A stretch of DNA of 64,000 bases from Schlesneria paludicola DSM 18645 (GTDB lineage: Bacteria > Planctomycetota > Planctomycetia > Planctomycetales > Planctomycetaceae): positions 1-64,000 of the forward strand of contig CAMAYU010000005.1 of the NCBI GenBank assembly GCA_945862235.1, in the 5' to 3' direction. Every line of letters starts with the position of its first letter. The stretch's first letter is position 1. Shown piece after piece: positions 17,633 to 27,653 of this stretch. The position numbers and the translations under genes are program-made. The notes beneath the pieces are model-generated. The model searched no databases and had not been told where the DNA came from. It saw only the letters and a list, made by a program, of their open reading frames with translations.

Positions 17633-19786
17633 ATGGCAACTCAACAACAGACATTCCACGACAAGCTTCACGCCCTGGCTCGCAACTACTGGTGGTGCTG
17701 GCAGCCCGATGTCGTGGCGGTCTTCCGTGATCTCGCACCGGTGCGGTGGCGGGAGCTCGATCACAACCCGGTCCTCCTGTTAGACGAGTTCACTCCCGAA
17801 AGCTTGGAGCATCGGGGACGCGAAGCCGTGCTGCACTCGCGCGTCAACTATGCCTACCGTCGCTGGCAGGAGTACATGACTTCGCAGCACACTTGGGGCG
17901 ACACGCACACCGGATTACTGGGGCACAACCCGGTCGCCTACTTTTCGGCGGAGTTCGGCATTCATGAATCGCTGCCGAACTATTCGGGCGGTCTCGGCGT
18001 GCTGGCGGGCGATCATTTGAAGAGCGCCTCCGATTTGGGAGTGCCACTCGTCGCGGTCGGCCTCTTCTATCAAGAGGGCTACTTCGTCCAGCAGATCGAC
18101 GAGACGGGCTGGCAGCACGAGGTCTACCCGTTCGTGCAGAATAAGCGACTGGCAATCAAGCCTGCGAAGTTGCCTTCGGGCGAGACCGTGGTAGTACAGG
18201 TCGAGACTCGCAACGGCCCGATTCATGCGCAGGTGTGGCAAGCGGACGTGGGTCGCATCAAGTTGTTCCTGCTCGATTGCAACGTCGAACAGAACACGCC
18301 CGAAGACCGCAAACTCACGGCGCGCTTGTACGGCGGCGACCAGCGCATTCGGATTCGGCAAGAGTTGGTCCTCGGTATCGGCGGCGCGCGAGCGCTCACC
18401 GCGATGGGCTACCAACCGAGTGCGATTCACATGAACGAAGGTCACTCGGCGTTCGCCGTGTTGGAGTTCATCCGCGCACGGATGGTCGAGGACAACCTTC
18501 CGTTTGATGAGGCGATGCAGAAGACCGTCTGGCACTGTTGCTTCACCACTCATACGCCCGTTCCTGCGGGACACGATCGGTTCGACTGGGGGTTGTTCGA
18601 TGAACATCTCGGTCCGATCGCCGACCAATTGGGAATCGGGGCGGGCGGGTTGGTCGCGTTGGGTCGAGTCGAACCGAACAACGCGTCGGAGTCCTTCTGC
18701 ATGACGGTTTTGGCGTTTAAGTGCAGCCGCACCGCGAACGCCGTGTCCAATCTGCACGGTGTCGTCAGCCGTCGCATGTGGACCGGGCTGTGGCCTTGGC
18801 GCAGCGAAGAGGAAGTTCCCATCGGTCACATCACCAACGGTGTGCATGTGGCAAGCTGGCTCGCTCCGCAAATGAAGTTGCTGTACGACCGCGTTCTCCC
18901 GCTGGAGTGGAACTTGCGTTCGGGTGAGCCAGCCGTCTGGGCGGATTTTGAAAACGTCACGCCGGGCGAATTGTGGGAAACGCATCAGGCGCTCAAGAAC
19001 CGCATGATCCTGTTCGCACGAAACCGAATGTTGCGTCGTGCCGAACGCTTGGGACTGCCCGCAAGTGAGACGACCGACATTCACAACTGTCTCGATCCGG
19101 AAGCGCTGACGATCGGCTTCGCGCGACGGTTCGCTCCGTACAAGCGTGCCGACCTCGTGCTGCGCGACATCGAGTTGCTCGGGCAGATTGTCGCCGACTC
19201 GAAGCGGCCCGTGCAATTCGTGTTCGCGGGGAAGTCACATCCCGCCGACAATAACGGCAAGGCGATCCTGCAACGCATCTTCAAACTGACTCAGGAGCCA
19301 GGCTTCAAGGGCAAGATCGTGCTGCTGGAGGATTACGACATCAACGTCGCGCGGCACTTGGTGCAGGGCGTCGATGTTTGGCTGAACAACCCGCGTCGGC
19401 CGCTGGAAGCGTCCGGAACGAGTGGTCAAAAGGTCGTGCTGAATGGCGGTCTGAATTGCTCGATTCTCGACGGCTGGTGGGCGGAAGCCTTCGATGGTCG
19501 GAACGGTTTCACGATCGGCAACGGTCGGAACCACACCGATCAGGACGTGCAGGACGATCGCGATGCGAAGTCGCTCATGCGCGTGCTGCATGAAGAAGTG
19601 ATCCCGCTCTTCTTCGATCGCGACGACGATGACGGCCTGCCGCAGGCGTGGATCGCCCGCATGAAACGCTCGGTGCGGACCCTCGGCTGGCGATTCAATG
19701 CCGACCGCATGGTGATGGACTACGTCGAGAAGGCCTACATCCCGGCGGCTGGCGGACTGTCGAGCGACATGGGGCGTTTGCCCTGA
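17633..19786 (+). CDS. glgP: Alpha-glucan (glycogen) phosphorylase
   Basis: A 717-residue glycogen phosphorylase of the bacterial/archaeal type (GT35). The N-terminal DUF3417 region reads [15 protein letters not shown]; the core has [36 protein letters not shown], and the C-terminal pyridoxal-phosphate and glucan site region with [15 protein letters not shown] and [11 protein letters not shown]. It releases glucose-1-phosphate from glycogen in the cytosol. The ATG at 17633 has AGAAGG nine bases upstream. It appears to be a single-gene unit; no other glycogen gene is nearby. Confidence 0.95.
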   Translation: MATQQQTFHDKLHALARNYWWCWQPDVVAVFRDLAPVRWRELDHNPVLLLDEFTPESLEHRGREAVLHSRVNYAYRRWQEYMTSQHTWGDTHTGLLGHNPVAYFSAEFGIHESLPNYSGGLGVLAGDHLKSASDLGVPLVAVGLFYQEGYFVQQIDETGWQHEVYPFVQNKRLAIKPAKLPSGETVVVQVETRNGPIHAQVWQADVGRIKLFLLDCNVEQNTPEDRKLTARLYGGDQRIRIRQELVLGIGGARALTAMGYQPSAIHMNEGHSAFAVLEFIRARMVEDNLPFDEAMQKTVWHCCFTTHTPVPAGHDRFDWGLFDEHLGPIADQLGIGAGGLVALGRVEPNNASESFCMTVLAFKCSRTANAVSNLHGVVSRRMWTGLWPWRSEEEVPIGHITNGVHVASWLAPQMKLLYDRVLPLEWNLRSGEPAVWADFENVTPGELWETHQALKNRMILFARNRMLRRAERLGLPASETTDIHNCLDPEALTIGFARRFAPYKRADLVLRDIELLGQIVADSKRPVQFVFAGKSHPADNNGKAILQRIFKLTQEPGFKGKIVLLEDYDINVARHLVQGVDVWLNNPRRPLEASGTSGQKVVLNGGLNCSILDGWWAEAFDGRNGFTIGNGRNHTDQDVQDDRDAKSLMRVLHEEVIPLFFDRDDDDGLPQAWIARMKRSVRTLGWRFNADRMVMDYVEKAYIPAAGGLSSDMGRLP

Positions 19787-19857
19787 CCACACGAGTTCGT
19801 CGGTCGCAATACCTCTCGTTGCAAAGAGTACGTTGTGCTTGACGGGCCGTGTGCCTT

Positions 19858-19954
19858 GTCTGTTGAAGAACAGTCGGGCGGACAAGGCGTCCGTCCGACT
19901 GTTCCAACTGAGTTTCGCTCGGACGCGGCGTCCAAGCACCGTTTTTCAACAGAC
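19858..19954. repeat. Nested palindrome, family N, upstream of rsgA
   Basis: Outer arms GTCTGTTGAAGAAC (19858-19871) and GTTTTTCAACAGAC pair with one mismatch. An inner hairpin, CAGTCGGGCGGAC against GTCCGTCCGACTG, lies at 19871-19901 with a 5-base loop. The element ends ten bases before the rsgA start codon, so it probably lies in the 5' leader. Confidence 0.8.
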
Positions 19955-19963
19955 TGCTTCTCC

Positions 19964-21103
19964 GTGGCCAAGAAACAGCCGAGCAAACTTCGCGTCGCCT
20001 TTCGCAAGAACCGGGGGAACACCGCCCGGCGGAATGACATCACGCGCGCGGTGCAGACCGAGGGAGTCGATGTCGATGGACTCGATCGCGGGCAGCGCGT
20101 CTCCGGCAAGGGGGAGCTGACTCGTAAACGCACGGTCGTTGGTGCGCGGCTTGAGGGGGATCAGATCGTCATCGACGTGGACGAGGCGACTTGCCGACGC
20201 GGTCGCGTACTGGCGGCGATCGGTTCGACGCAATGCACCGTACAGGCGGACGCCGATCAGCCCGAACCGGGACGCCACTTTGAATGCACCGTGCGGCGCG
20301 TCGTGCGGACGGTTGCGAGAGACGCACGGAACGCAGTCGTGACGGGTGACAATGTTCTCTTCGTACCGACCGCCGACGGACAAGGCGTGATCGAGCGAGT
20401 GGAGCCGAGGCACGGCGTGTTGGCGCGAGGCCATCAGTACAAGCAGCACATTCTCGTGGCGAACATCTCGCAAGTGGCGATCGTGGTCTCCGCGAATGAC
20501 CCGCCGCTCAAGCCCGCCCTGATCGACCGCTTCATCGTCAGTGCCGCGAAGGGCGAAGTCGGTGCCCTGATCGTGCTCAACAAGTGCGATCTGGTGGACC
20601 TCGCCGATTTGCAGCCGCTGATTGGGATGTACGCTCGGCTCGGCTACACCGTCGTTCCCACCAGCGTCGTTGCGGGACGCGGCCTCGCCGCACTGAGGCG
20701 ACGGTTGAAAGGGCAGCAGACGGTCTTCACCGGGCAGAGCGGCGTGGGCAAATCGTCATTGCTCAACTCACTTCAACCGGGTCTCGCTCTGAGAATCGGC
20801 GACGTGAGCCAAGTGACTCACAAAGGCCGCCACACTACGCGCTATGCCGAGCTGCGCGAGTTGGAATCCGGCGGCTGGGTCGTCGATACGCCGGGAATCC
20901 GACAACTCGAACTGTGGGACGTGCAGCCGGTCGAAGTGGAAGGCTTCTTCGTCGAGTTTCTGCCGTTCATTCCACACTGCAAGTTTCCCGACTGCCTGCA
21001 TCTGATGGAGACCGGCTGTGCGGTGCGCGAAGCGCTTCACAACGACCTGATCTCCCGGACCCGCTACGAAAGCTACCTGCGCATGATCGTCGGCGACGAG
21101 TAG
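19964..21103 (+). CDS. rsgA: Ribosome-associated GTPase RsgA
   Basis: A 379-residue RsgA (YjeQ/EngC), a circularly permuted GTPase that assists late maturation of the 30S subunit. An OB-fold domain comes first, then G4 (LNKCDL, residue ~205) before G1 (GQSGVGKSS, ~257) and G3 (DTPGIRQL), and finally a zinc knuckle with CKFPDC and a Cys further on. The GTG at 19964 begins AKKQPSKLRVAFRKNRG, which looks like the true basic N-terminus. The upstream frame is open but encodes palindromic repeat sequence. No clear ribosome site is visible before the GTG. Confidence 0.93.
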   Translation: MAKKQPSKLRVAFRKNRGNTARRNDITRAVQTEGVDVDGLDRGQRVSGKGELTRKRTVVGARLEGDQIVIDVDEATCRRGRVLAAIGSTQCTVQADADQPEPGRHFECTVRRVVRTVARDARNAVVTGDNVLFVPTADGQGVIERVEPRHGVLARGHQYKQHILVANISQVAIVVSANDPPLKPALIDRFIVSAAKGEVGALIVLNKCDLVDLADLQPLIGMYARLGYTVVPTSVVAGRGLAALRRRLKGQQTVFTGQSGVGKSSLLNSLQPGLALRIGDVSQVTHKGRHTTRYAELRELESGGWVVDTPGIRQLELWDVQPVEVEGFFVEFLPFIPHCKFPDCLHLMETGCAVREALHNDLISRTRYESYLRMIVGDE

Positions 21104-21158
21104 AGCCAGCGGAACAAATCCGCCGCGCGGAGTGAGTCGCTCGATCCACTTCGTTCGC

Positions 21159-21249
21159 CACACGAACCCGAAGCGTAAGCGAGGAAGCCGAACAGAGGCT
21201 GCTCGCTCGCACTGCGCAGCCGTCCTCGCTCACGCTTCGGGTTCGTGTT
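21159..21249. repeat. Palindromic element, family A (copy A2)
   Basis: Arms CACACGAACCCGAAGCGT (left) and ACGCTTCGGGTTCGTGT (right) with AAGCGAGGA/TCCTCGCT at the stem base. This copy has the GAAGCG/CGCTTC variant in both arms, whereas most copies have GCAGCG/CGCTGC, so the arms have changed together. It lies downstream of rsgA. Confidence 0.85.
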
Positions 21250-21275
21250 GGCCAAACGACTCCTGTCGATCCACC

Positions 21276-21316
21276 AACAAAAACGCCCCCGCGAAGCAAG
21301 TGCATCGCGAAGGCGT
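21276..21316 (-). terminator. Rho-independent terminator downstream of the ZIP gene
   Basis: On the minus strand a stem ACGCCTTCGCGA / TCGCGGGGGCGT with a nine-base loop is followed by TTTTTGTT. It should end the ZIP transporter transcript about 155-195 bases after its stop codon. The intervening 3' region (21317-21471) has no gene that I can support. Confidence 0.75.
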
Positions 21317-21471
21317 CACCATGAACCCCAGGGATGGAATAGACCGTTCCGGCGAAGGACCTCACCTGATCTGGGCACACGGAAGAACTGCGGCGGGATT
21401 ATCCGGCTGCCAACCGGGTTGTCAATTGCGTTGATTTAGCGGGAGCCTCGCCCACACATCGGGGCGGGGAC

Positions 21472-22470
21472 TCAGTGCTTGTGACCATGATTGTGGGGCT
21501 GAGCCTCACCCTGCGCGGCTCCACCACCTTGGCCGTGTGTGTGTGCCGGCTCCAGATATCCGATCCCATACGCTAGGGCGACACCGACGAGCAGGGCCAG
21601 CGACAACCGTGCGCGATCATGCGAGTGAAACTGCACCTCAGGCAACAGGTCGCTCAATGAGATGCACAGAAAGACTCCGGCTGAGAACGCCAAGGCCGCA
21701 GCCAGAATCACATCTTGAGACGGACCAAATTGCTGAAGGCCGAAATACAACCCCGCCGCACCTAGCGGGCACATCAAGGCATAGCCCACGTTGACGAAAG
21801 TTCTCGCCCGTGATGACCATCCCCCCGCCGCCATCAGTGTCGTAATCGACAGCGAATCGAGCGGCTTGTGCAGCACGACGCCGAGAAACGTTCCCAGCCC
21901 CAACAGCCACGCCGCGCCGCCACCGTGATGCAGAGCATCTGCTTTGACGTTCGCCGCCAATGCGCCGCCGTCAATGAGCGTGTGAATCGACAGCCCTAGG
22001 AAGATGCCAATCCAACTGGCTCCCTGCGCCGGATGATGGCTGTGTTGATGGTTCGGATCTTGAACGTGGCCCGAGTCATGATCGTGGTCATGCTTCGCGA
22101 GACACGCCTGATCGTGATCGTGGTCATGTCCGCAGAGATGATCGTGATCGTCGTCCGTCGCCACCGGCTCGTGGTTGTGGAAGTGAAACATCCGCAGCAT
22201 GAAGAACGTCGTCAGCAAGCCGACCATCAGCCAGGCAACACAGTAGTCCAGAGCGTAGGAGTGCCCTTGGCCGTTCCCGGCCATGGCCTCAACCGCGTGA
22301 GGCAACTGATGAAAGATGGCCACCCCCAACATCAACCCGCCGATCAAGCTGACCAGAAGCTGCATCCGCGAATGAGTCAGCTTGATGAGTGACGGCAGAT
22401 ACCCGCCCAGCAGCGACGACATCGCAATCAGCACGCAGTAAATGGCAAGGAGTGTCGGGGGCCAGGTCAT
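21472..22470 (-). CDS. ZIP family metal transporter
   Basis: A 332-residue ZIP transporter with about eight membrane helices. A histidine- and aspartate-rich cytosolic loop (DDDHDHLCGHDHDHDQ and HQHSHH, residues ~105-150) sits between the third and fourth helices. The metal-site helices read GIFLGLSIHTLIDGGALAA and VVLHKPLDSLSITTL. A His-rich tail follows (HNHGHKH). ZIP proteins import Zn2+, Fe2+ or Mn2+ into the cytosol. AAGG precedes the ATG. The two His clusters suggest zinc, but the metal cannot be told from sequence alone. Confidence 0.92.
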   Translation of the reverse strand: MTWPPTLLAIYCVLIAMSSLLGGYLPSLIKLTHSRMQLLVSLIGGLMLGVAIFHQLPHAVEAMAGNGQGHSYALDYCVAWLMVGLLTTFFMLRMFHFHNHEPVATDDDHDHLCGHDHDHDQACLAKHDHDHDSGHVQDPNHQHSHHPAQGASWIGIFLGLSIHTLIDGGALAANVKADALHHGGGAAWLLGLGTFLGVVLHKPLDSLSITTLMAAGGWSSRARTFVNVGYALMCPLGAAGLYFGLQQFGPSQDVILAAALAFSAGVFLCISLSDLLPEVQFHSHDRARLSLALLVGVALAYGIGYLEPAHTHGQGGGAAQGEAQPHNHGHKH

Positions 22471-22536
22471 GTCTCAGCCTTATCAATAAAGCAGGTCTTT
22501 GAAATCTCGGGACGACTGGCGGTAAGAGGGCCCAAC

Positions 22537-22602
22537 CACACCAACCCGCAGCGTGAAGGAGGACGTGTGGAAGCGTCCTCGCTCACGCTGCGGGTTGGTG
22601 TT
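22537..22602. repeat. Palindromic element, family A (copy A3)
   Basis: A short copy with the canonical arms CACACCAACCCGCAGCGTG and CACGCTGCGGGTTGGTG and only about ten bases of loop. It sits between the divergently oriented ends around the ppa gene and the ZIP gene start. Confidence 0.85.
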
Positions 22603-22620
22603 CGGGCTTGGAGGCCGCCT

Positions 22621-23163
22621 CTAATGAAACCCCTTGCGGCGAACGAGGCTGTATCGCTCGAGCGCTTCCAGAATGATGGGGAACGCGGTCTTGGCCGAGG
22701 TCAACTCGTCCACTTCGACCGCCTTGCCTTCCAGCATTTTGTAGTCTTGGAAGAACCGGCGAATCATCGCCAGCCGATGCGGTGGCAGTTCGTCCGCTTC
22801 GGTGAACGAGTTGAATTCAGGGTCTTTCGTGGCGATGGCGAGAATCTTGTGATCGCGCTTGCCGCAATCGACCATCGTCATCAAGCCGATCGCCCGAGCC
22901 TCAACCAACGTCAGCGGATCGACCGGTTCCTGGCACAGTACAAGCACGTCGAGCGGGTCGTCGTCCTCGGCCAAAGTCTGTGGGATGAAGCCGTAATTCG
23001 CGGGGTAATACACCGCCGAATGCAGCATTCGATCCAGCCGCAACATGCCCGTTTGCTTGTCGAGTTCGTACTTGACGCTCGATCCTCGGGGGATCTCGAT
23101 CACCGTCGTGAACTCCCCAGGCAGGTTTTCACCGGGGACGACATCGTGCCATGCGTGAGTCAT
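22621..23163 (-). CDS. ppa: Inorganic pyrophosphatase (family I)
   Basis: A 180-residue soluble family I inorganic pyrophosphatase, which hydrolyses PPi to two phosphates and drives biosynthesis. Conserved motifs are [16 protein letters not shown], the [14 protein letters not shown] segment, the catalytic [10 protein letters not shown], and the lysine region [14 protein letters not shown]. The length is normal. The ATG at 23163 is preceded by GGAG nine bases upstream. It is a single gene, with a family A palindrome just after its stop codon. Confidence 0.96.
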   Translation of the reverse strand: MTHAWHDVVPGENLPGEFTTVIEIPRGSSVKYELDKQTGMLRLDRMLHSAVYYPANYGFIPQTLAEDDDPLDVLVLCQEPVDPLTLVEARAIGLMTMVDCGKRDHKILAIATKDPEFNSFTEADELPPHRLAMIRRFFQDYKMLEGKAVEVDELTSAKTAFPIILEALERYSLVRRKGFH

Positions 23164-23281
23164 GCAAACGGCTCCAGAATGTTGCGAAGAGGAATGAGAC
23201 GAGACGGTCGGGAGAGGCTTCCAAGCGGATCGCGGCGGGAGTGTAGCAACCGGTTTCCTCGCCGCAAACGGGGTAAGCCGA

Positions 23282-24826
23282 TCAGCGTTTCGGCGTCCGT
23301 TGCGGGTCTTTCATCTTCTGACGCAAATCGCGTTTCTGTCGCTTACTGAGTCCTCGAAGCTGATCGGGAGTCAGGCCGTCATCCAGTCTGTACGACGGAT
23401 CGCTCTCATCCGAGTCTTCCTCTTCGTCAGATGACTCGGACTGGTTGGTGACTGGAGGTTGTGTGGTTCGGCCTTGCGAAGCGGGTCGCTGCTGTTGCCA
23501 AGACTCGGCTGCTGGCTTCTTTTGTGAAGCGGAGAAACTCGCCGTACTGGTCGAAGCCGACTTGGCCGACCGACCGGACGGTCGTGGCGTTTCGACTTCC
23601 TCTTCATCTGCTTCGTCCCACTCATTTTCATCGCTGTCGTGACTCGACGACGGTTCCACTTCTGACTCGTAAGAATCGGCACCCTCGCTGGCGTCTTCGT
23701 AGGACTCGTCTTCGATCTCCTCCTGCTGTTCTTCTCCTTCCTCTTCCTCCTCTTCAACGACCTCGACTCGTGTGCGAGGCTTGGTGACTCGTTTCGCCGC
23801 CGGTTTGCGTTTCCGCTTGGGAGTCTCTTCCGTTTCAGCCACTTTTCGGCTGCGACGTTTTGGCTTGGCTTCCGCCTCGTCGATCTCCGCCGACTTAGCT
23901 CGCCTCACGAAGAAACGGCTCATCCAACCAAAACAGCGACTCGTCAGTTGAAAGCACCAGCGAGCGGCCCCCAGCAATTGCGATCCGGCTTTCGGCTCAT
24001 CGCACTCGGGGGGATCAGGGCAGACGTAGGCCACGACTCGCGCGTGCAACCACAACCCGAGAAACAATGTTCCGGCAGCAAACAGCGGCACAATCAGCCG
24101 TGTTGCGGGATACCAAGACTGGCTCAGCAGATCGGGGGAGAACAACTCCAAACCGCCTGTCACCAAACCAAGCAGCCCGGCCGTGCGCAATGTCCAGACC
24201 GTCGAGCGGCCTCGACGCACATCGCGATCCAGCAGGAACATGAGTGGGACAGCAGCCACACCCGCCGGCAACAGCCACGCCAAAACGTCGCCTCGCCAAC
24301 TGAGCCAATGGAGTTGGGAGATGATCTCACCAAACAATCCGTGAGCGTTCGTCAGGGAGCAGAAGGCCATCACTCCAAATGCCGCTGCCGCCCATGGCCA
24401 AACCCAATATCGGCCTCCAAAATCGAGTTTGCACTGGATGCGATACCACGCAATCAACACCGCCAACTGAGCACACAAAAACCAAAGCGATGCCTGAACG
24501 ACGGCCCCTAATACAGGACGGTCTCCTTGGAGCAGATGCTTCGTTAACGGAGCCAGCTCCGGTCGAAATGCTGTGGGGTGAGTGAGTGCAAAGGAGACCG
24601 CAATCAACAGCAGCCCGAGCATCGCCCCATAGGTCCAAATTCGCCATTCATCGGCGGGAACCCAAGGAGCGGCGGCTTCTGACCCGACCAACTCCGATAT
24701 GACTCGCCCTGAGGCGGAAACACCATCAAGCAGATCGTCCTCAATAGGCACGCCTTCGCCCGTGACAGCCAATCGGCGTCGACGTCGGTTATCGAGCGAG
24801 TTGGAGCCTACAGACGGAATTGCCAT
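23282..24826 (-). CDS. Hypothetical membrane protein with acidic low-complexity tail
   Basis: A 514-residue protein of unknown function. The first 70 residues are soluble. At least six hydrophobic segments lie between about residues 68 and 270 ([34 protein letters not shown] and others). The last 220 residues are a disordered, highly charged tail with KPKRRSRK and [10 protein letters not shown] basic blocks followed by a long run of Glu, and then a basic C-terminus. I prefer ATG 24826; a GTG at 24865 is possible. Proteins of this shape are common in planctomycetes. The basic-then-acidic tail might bind nucleic acid or a partner, but nothing shows this directly. Confidence 0.75.
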   Translation of the reverse strand: MAIPSVGSNSLDNRRRRRLAVTGEGVPIEDDLLDGVSASGRVISELVGSEAAAPWVPADEWRIWTYGAMLGLLLIAVSFALTHPTAFRPELAPLTKHLLQGDRPVLGAVVQASLWFLCAQLAVLIAWYRIQCKLDFGGRYWVWPWAAAAFGVMAFCSLTNAHGLFGEIISQLHWLSWRGDVLAWLLPAGVAAVPLMFLLDRDVRRGRSTVWTLRTAGLLGLVTGGLELFSPDLLSQSWYPATRLIVPLFAAGTLFLGLWLHARVVAYVCPDPPECDEPKAGSQLLGAARWCFQLTSRCFGWMSRFFVRRAKSAEIDEAEAKPKRRSRKVAETEETPKRKRKPAAKRVTKPRTRVEVVEEEEEEGEEQQEEIEDESYEDASEGADSYESEVEPSSSHDSDENEWDEADEEEVETPRPSGRSAKSASTSTASFSASQKKPAAESWQQQRPASQGRTTQPPVTNQSESSDEEEDSDESDPSYRLDDGLTPDQLRGLSKRQKRDLRQKMKDPQRTPKR

Positions 24827-25049
24827 GGCTCGCGAATGCCATCCTTGGAAATGCTGCTCTACCACGATGGCTCTTACCGAGCAACTTTGGTCGGCATCAT
24901 GCCTGACCGCCAGCTATCGGTTCCACCTAGACGACTTTCATCGGAGGCTTGACTGCTTCAGGTTGATGAGAACTCTCACAGGATGACTCTCCCGCCCCGG
25001 CTTGCCCAATTGAACGAGACTCACCCGCCGCGTCCTACCGGCAAGTTGC

Positions 25050-25238
25050 CTATTTCTGCAAAATCAGCTTGCCGTTCCGAGTGAGCTTCAGGCGATAAAC
25101 CTCTTCCTCGTGAAGGATTAGAACCTCTTTCTCGCCTTGAAGCAGACTCGCAGACGTGATTTCACGCACCGTGATTGGTGTCGCCGATTCGGGCTGCGTT
25201 TTGTTGGAAATGGTCGATGTTTGTTGATGTTCAGCCAC
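25050..25238 (-). CDS. hemP: HemP-like hemin uptake family protein
   Basis: A 62-residue protein whose C-terminal half matches Hem[21 protein letters not shown] then [14 protein letters not shown], the family's signature end. I chose the GTG at 25238, with GGAG eight bases upstream, because it gives the usual HemP length; a GTG at 25265 would add nine residues. HemP is normally encoded with haem uptake genes and can act as a transcriptional activator of haem uptake. No haem receptor or ABC transporter is in the window, so this is an orphan copy. Confidence 0.85.
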   Translation of the reverse strand: MAEHQQTSTISNKTQPESATPITVREITSASLLQGEKEVLILHEEEVYRLKLTRNGKLILQK

Positions 25239-25510
25239 GAGCTGGTCTCCAGAGGTAATGGCCACGAATACATTTGAACCCTCTCAGCCGGGCCGAAGAG
25301 GTGCACCGGAGTTTTCAATTGGCCTAGCTTGACGGAAGTCGTTTCGGACGCAATAGTCGCGACATTGAGACGCAGTGTCAACTCGCTATTGGGCTGACCG
25401 GCTCACCGTGAAGCTCGCCAGCACCGCGCCAGCCATGCGAACGGACGACTGCCCAACCAAATATTGGATGGGCAGTCCAGTTCCTTGCTGCTCTTGCTGG
25501 AGTCCTCAAA

Positions 25511-26497
25511 ATGAACGACCGTCGTCAACTGTTGCCGCGAAAACGCGGTTTCACACTAATCGAACTGTTGGTGGTGATCGCCATCATCGCCATCCTGATC
25601 GCGCTGCTGCTGCCCGCAGTCCAGCAAGCCCGAGAGGCGGCTCGCCGAACTCAGTGCAAGAACAATCTCAAGCAACTGGGACTGGCACTGCACAATTATC
25701 ACGACACGTCGATGGTGTTCCCACCCGGAGGCGCGTACCGAACGAATGTCACGCAATCCGCGGGATGGTCGGTTCAGTCGAGAATCTTGCCCTACCTCGA
25801 TCAGGCTGGTTTGCAGAATCTGATCGACTTCAGCCAGCCTTACAGTGCGCAGCCAACAGTCACCTCGACGCGATTGGGAGTTTTGTTGTGCCCGAGCGAA
25901 ATCAATGTTCGGGCCTATTTGGACAATGGACTGACATATTGGCCTTTGAACTACGCAGCCAACTACGGCCAATGGTTCATCTGGAACCCGGCGAATAATC
26001 GTTTTGGGTCCGGTGCGTTTGGTCCCAACGCTAGCACGGGAATGCGGGACTTCGGCGATGGCACCAGCAACTCGATCGCGATGTCCGAAGTAAAGGCATG
26101 GCAGTACTACCTGAGGGATGTTGGTGGAACACCAGCAATGCCAGCGTCTCCGAATGACGTGAGTGCTCTCGGGGGGAGTCTCCGCAACTCGGGACACAAC
26201 GAGTGGGTCGATTCGCGCGCCAACCAAACGGCCTTCACGACGACATTCGTTCCGAATTCCAAGTGCCCCCACAACGATGCCGGCACGATTCGCGATATCG
26301 ACTTCGTCAGCAGCCGAGAGGGAATCAGTGCGACAGTGGAAACATTCGGCGTCTTCACCTCTCGCAGCCATCATGTTGGAATTGTGCAATCGTTACTGAT
26401 GGACGGCGCTGTTCGTTCGATCTCGGAAAACATTGACATCAATGTGTGGCGATCACTCGGAACCCGTAACGGTGGCGAGGTTGTCGGAGAATTCTGA
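25511..26497 (+). CDS. DUF1559 protein with prepilin-type N-terminus
   Basis: A 328-residue DUF1559 (SBP_bac_10-like) protein. A type IV prepilin cleavage and methylation motif, [15 protein letters not shown], opens a hydrophobic helix at residues 12-37, followed by the family block [20 protein letters not shown]. The C-terminal hallmark HHVGIVQSLLMDGAVR is the H-x9-DG motif. GGAG precedes the ATG at eight bases. The family is hugely expanded in planctomycetes and is thought to be exported by a type II secretion/type IV pilus-like machine, but its role is unknown. It is followed 89 bases later by a paralogue. Confidence 0.95.
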   Translation: MNDRRQLLPRKRGFTLIELLVVIAIIAILIALLLPAVQQAREAARRTQCKNNLKQLGLALHNYHDTSMVFPPGGAYRTNVTQSAGWSVQSRILPYLDQAGLQNLIDFSQPYSAQPTVTSTRLGVLLCPSEINVRAYLDNGLTYWPLNYAANYGQWFIWNPANNRFGSGAFGPNASTGMRDFGDGTSNSIAMSEVKAWQYYLRDVGGTPAMPASPNDVSALGGSLRNSGHNEWVDSRANQTAFTTTFVPNSKCPHNDAGTIRDIDFVSSREGISATVETFGVFTSRSHHVGIVQSLLMDGAVRSISENIDINVWRSLGTRNGGEVVGEF

Positions 26498-26586
26498 GCC
26501 ATCGTCCTTGCCGTCACCAGTTGTCGTCCAAGCCGAAACAGATCTAGCGCTCCCTAAACTACCCGAGTGATAAGGATCCACTTCTA

Positions 26587-27642
26587 ATGAGCCGAAACGC
26601 CGTTTTTCAACATCCCGATGTCCTCTCCCGTGTCCGACGCCGAGCGTTCACACTGATCGAACTGCTGGTGGTGATCGCCATGATCGCCATCTTGATCGCG
26701 CTGCTGCTGCCCGCAGTCCAACAAGCCCGAGAGGCGGCTCGCCGAACGCAGTGCAAGAACAACCTCAAACAAATCGGGCTGGCACTTCACAACTACCTTG
26801 ATACGCACTCAGTCTTTCCTCCCAGCTATTGCGTGGGAGCAACGACCGGCGGGACTTGGTCAATCCACGCGAGAATCCTGCCTTTCATGGATCAAGCAAG
26901 TGCGTTCGCTTCGGCAGATTTGTCACTGGGGTATGGCGTCGCACCCAACTCCACGATCGGCATCACGCAGATGCATGTTCCGGGTTACACCTGTCCCAGC
27001 GAAATCAAAGCAGTTGCGCGTGTGGCAACTCCGCCAGCGGCAACCCACTTCCCCTCGACCTATGCATTCAACGGCGGAACGTGGAATTACTTCGTTGCTA
27101 AGACAACCTATGCAGATGGAGTGATGGCCGGTGATGGGGCCTTCGCGCCCAACAGCGGTTTCTCGCCGCGTGACTTCACAGACGGAATGAGCAACTCCCT
27201 GTGTTTCTCCGAAGTCAAAGCGTACACACCGAATGGCGGAGGTGTGGCAATTCCAGCAGGAACAGTCCCACCGACTTCGCTCGATCTCACCAGCTACATC
27301 ACGGGAACAATCAGCCTGAACGGCCACACGGAATGGGTCGATGGCAAGATTCACGAGACGGGCTTCACCACTACGTTTGCGCCCAATGCCAAAACAATCA
27401 TCGCGGCCGCTTCGGGCAGCAATCCCGCGGTTGAGGGAAACCTAATCTCTTTCAAAGAACGGACTGCTGCCGGCCTGCTCAACCCCACTTTCGCGGCGGT
27501 CAGCGCACGCAGTTTTCACACGGGAATCGTACAGACCCTGCTAATGGATGGCTCCGCGAGGTCAGTCTCCGACAACATCGACCTGCGTGTCTGGAGAAAC
27601 GTCAGCACCCGCAGCGGAGGAGAAGTTGTCGGCGAATTCTAA
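26587..27642 (+). CDS. DUF1559 protein with prepilin-type N-terminus, second copy
   Basis: A 351-residue paralogue of the preceding gene. The prepilin segment [15 protein letters not shown] and the [19 protein letters not shown] block are almost the same, also at the DNA level (over about 130 bases), whereas the central parts differ. The C-terminus has [16 protein letters not shown], again H-x9-DG. AAGGA lies about ten bases before the ATG. It ends 11 bases from the convergent murJ stop. A tandem duplication with conservation of only the export signal fits diversification of the exposed domain. Confidence 0.95.
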   Translation: MSRNAVFQHPDVLSRVRRRAFTLIELLVVIAMIAILIALLLPAVQQAREAARRTQCKNNLKQIGLALHNYLDTHSVFPPSYCVGATTGGTWSIHARILPFMDQASAFASADLSLGYGVAPNSTIGITQMHVPGYTCPSEIKAVARVATPPAATHFPSTYAFNGGTWNYFVAKTTYADGVMAGDGAFAPNSGFSPRDFTDGMSNSLCFSEVKAYTPNGGGVAIPAGTVPPTSLDLTSYITGTISLNGHTEWVDGKIHETGFTTTFAPNAKTIIAAASGSNPAVEGNLISFKERTAAGLLNPTFAAVSARSFHTGIVQTLLMDGSARSVSDNIDLRVWRNVSTRSGGEVVGEF

Positions 27643-27653
27643 CGTGCATTCGC

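Noticed and set aside
17915-19216. A 433-residue minus-strand frame over glgP
   Set aside because: It is antisense to a well-conserved phosphorylase and has no recognisable protein features.
21317-21471. A structured RNA (for example SRP or 6S RNA) before the terminator at 21276
   Set aside because: The sequence has no match to conserved SRP, 6S or tmRNA cores that I could recognise; a long 3' untranslated region is simpler.
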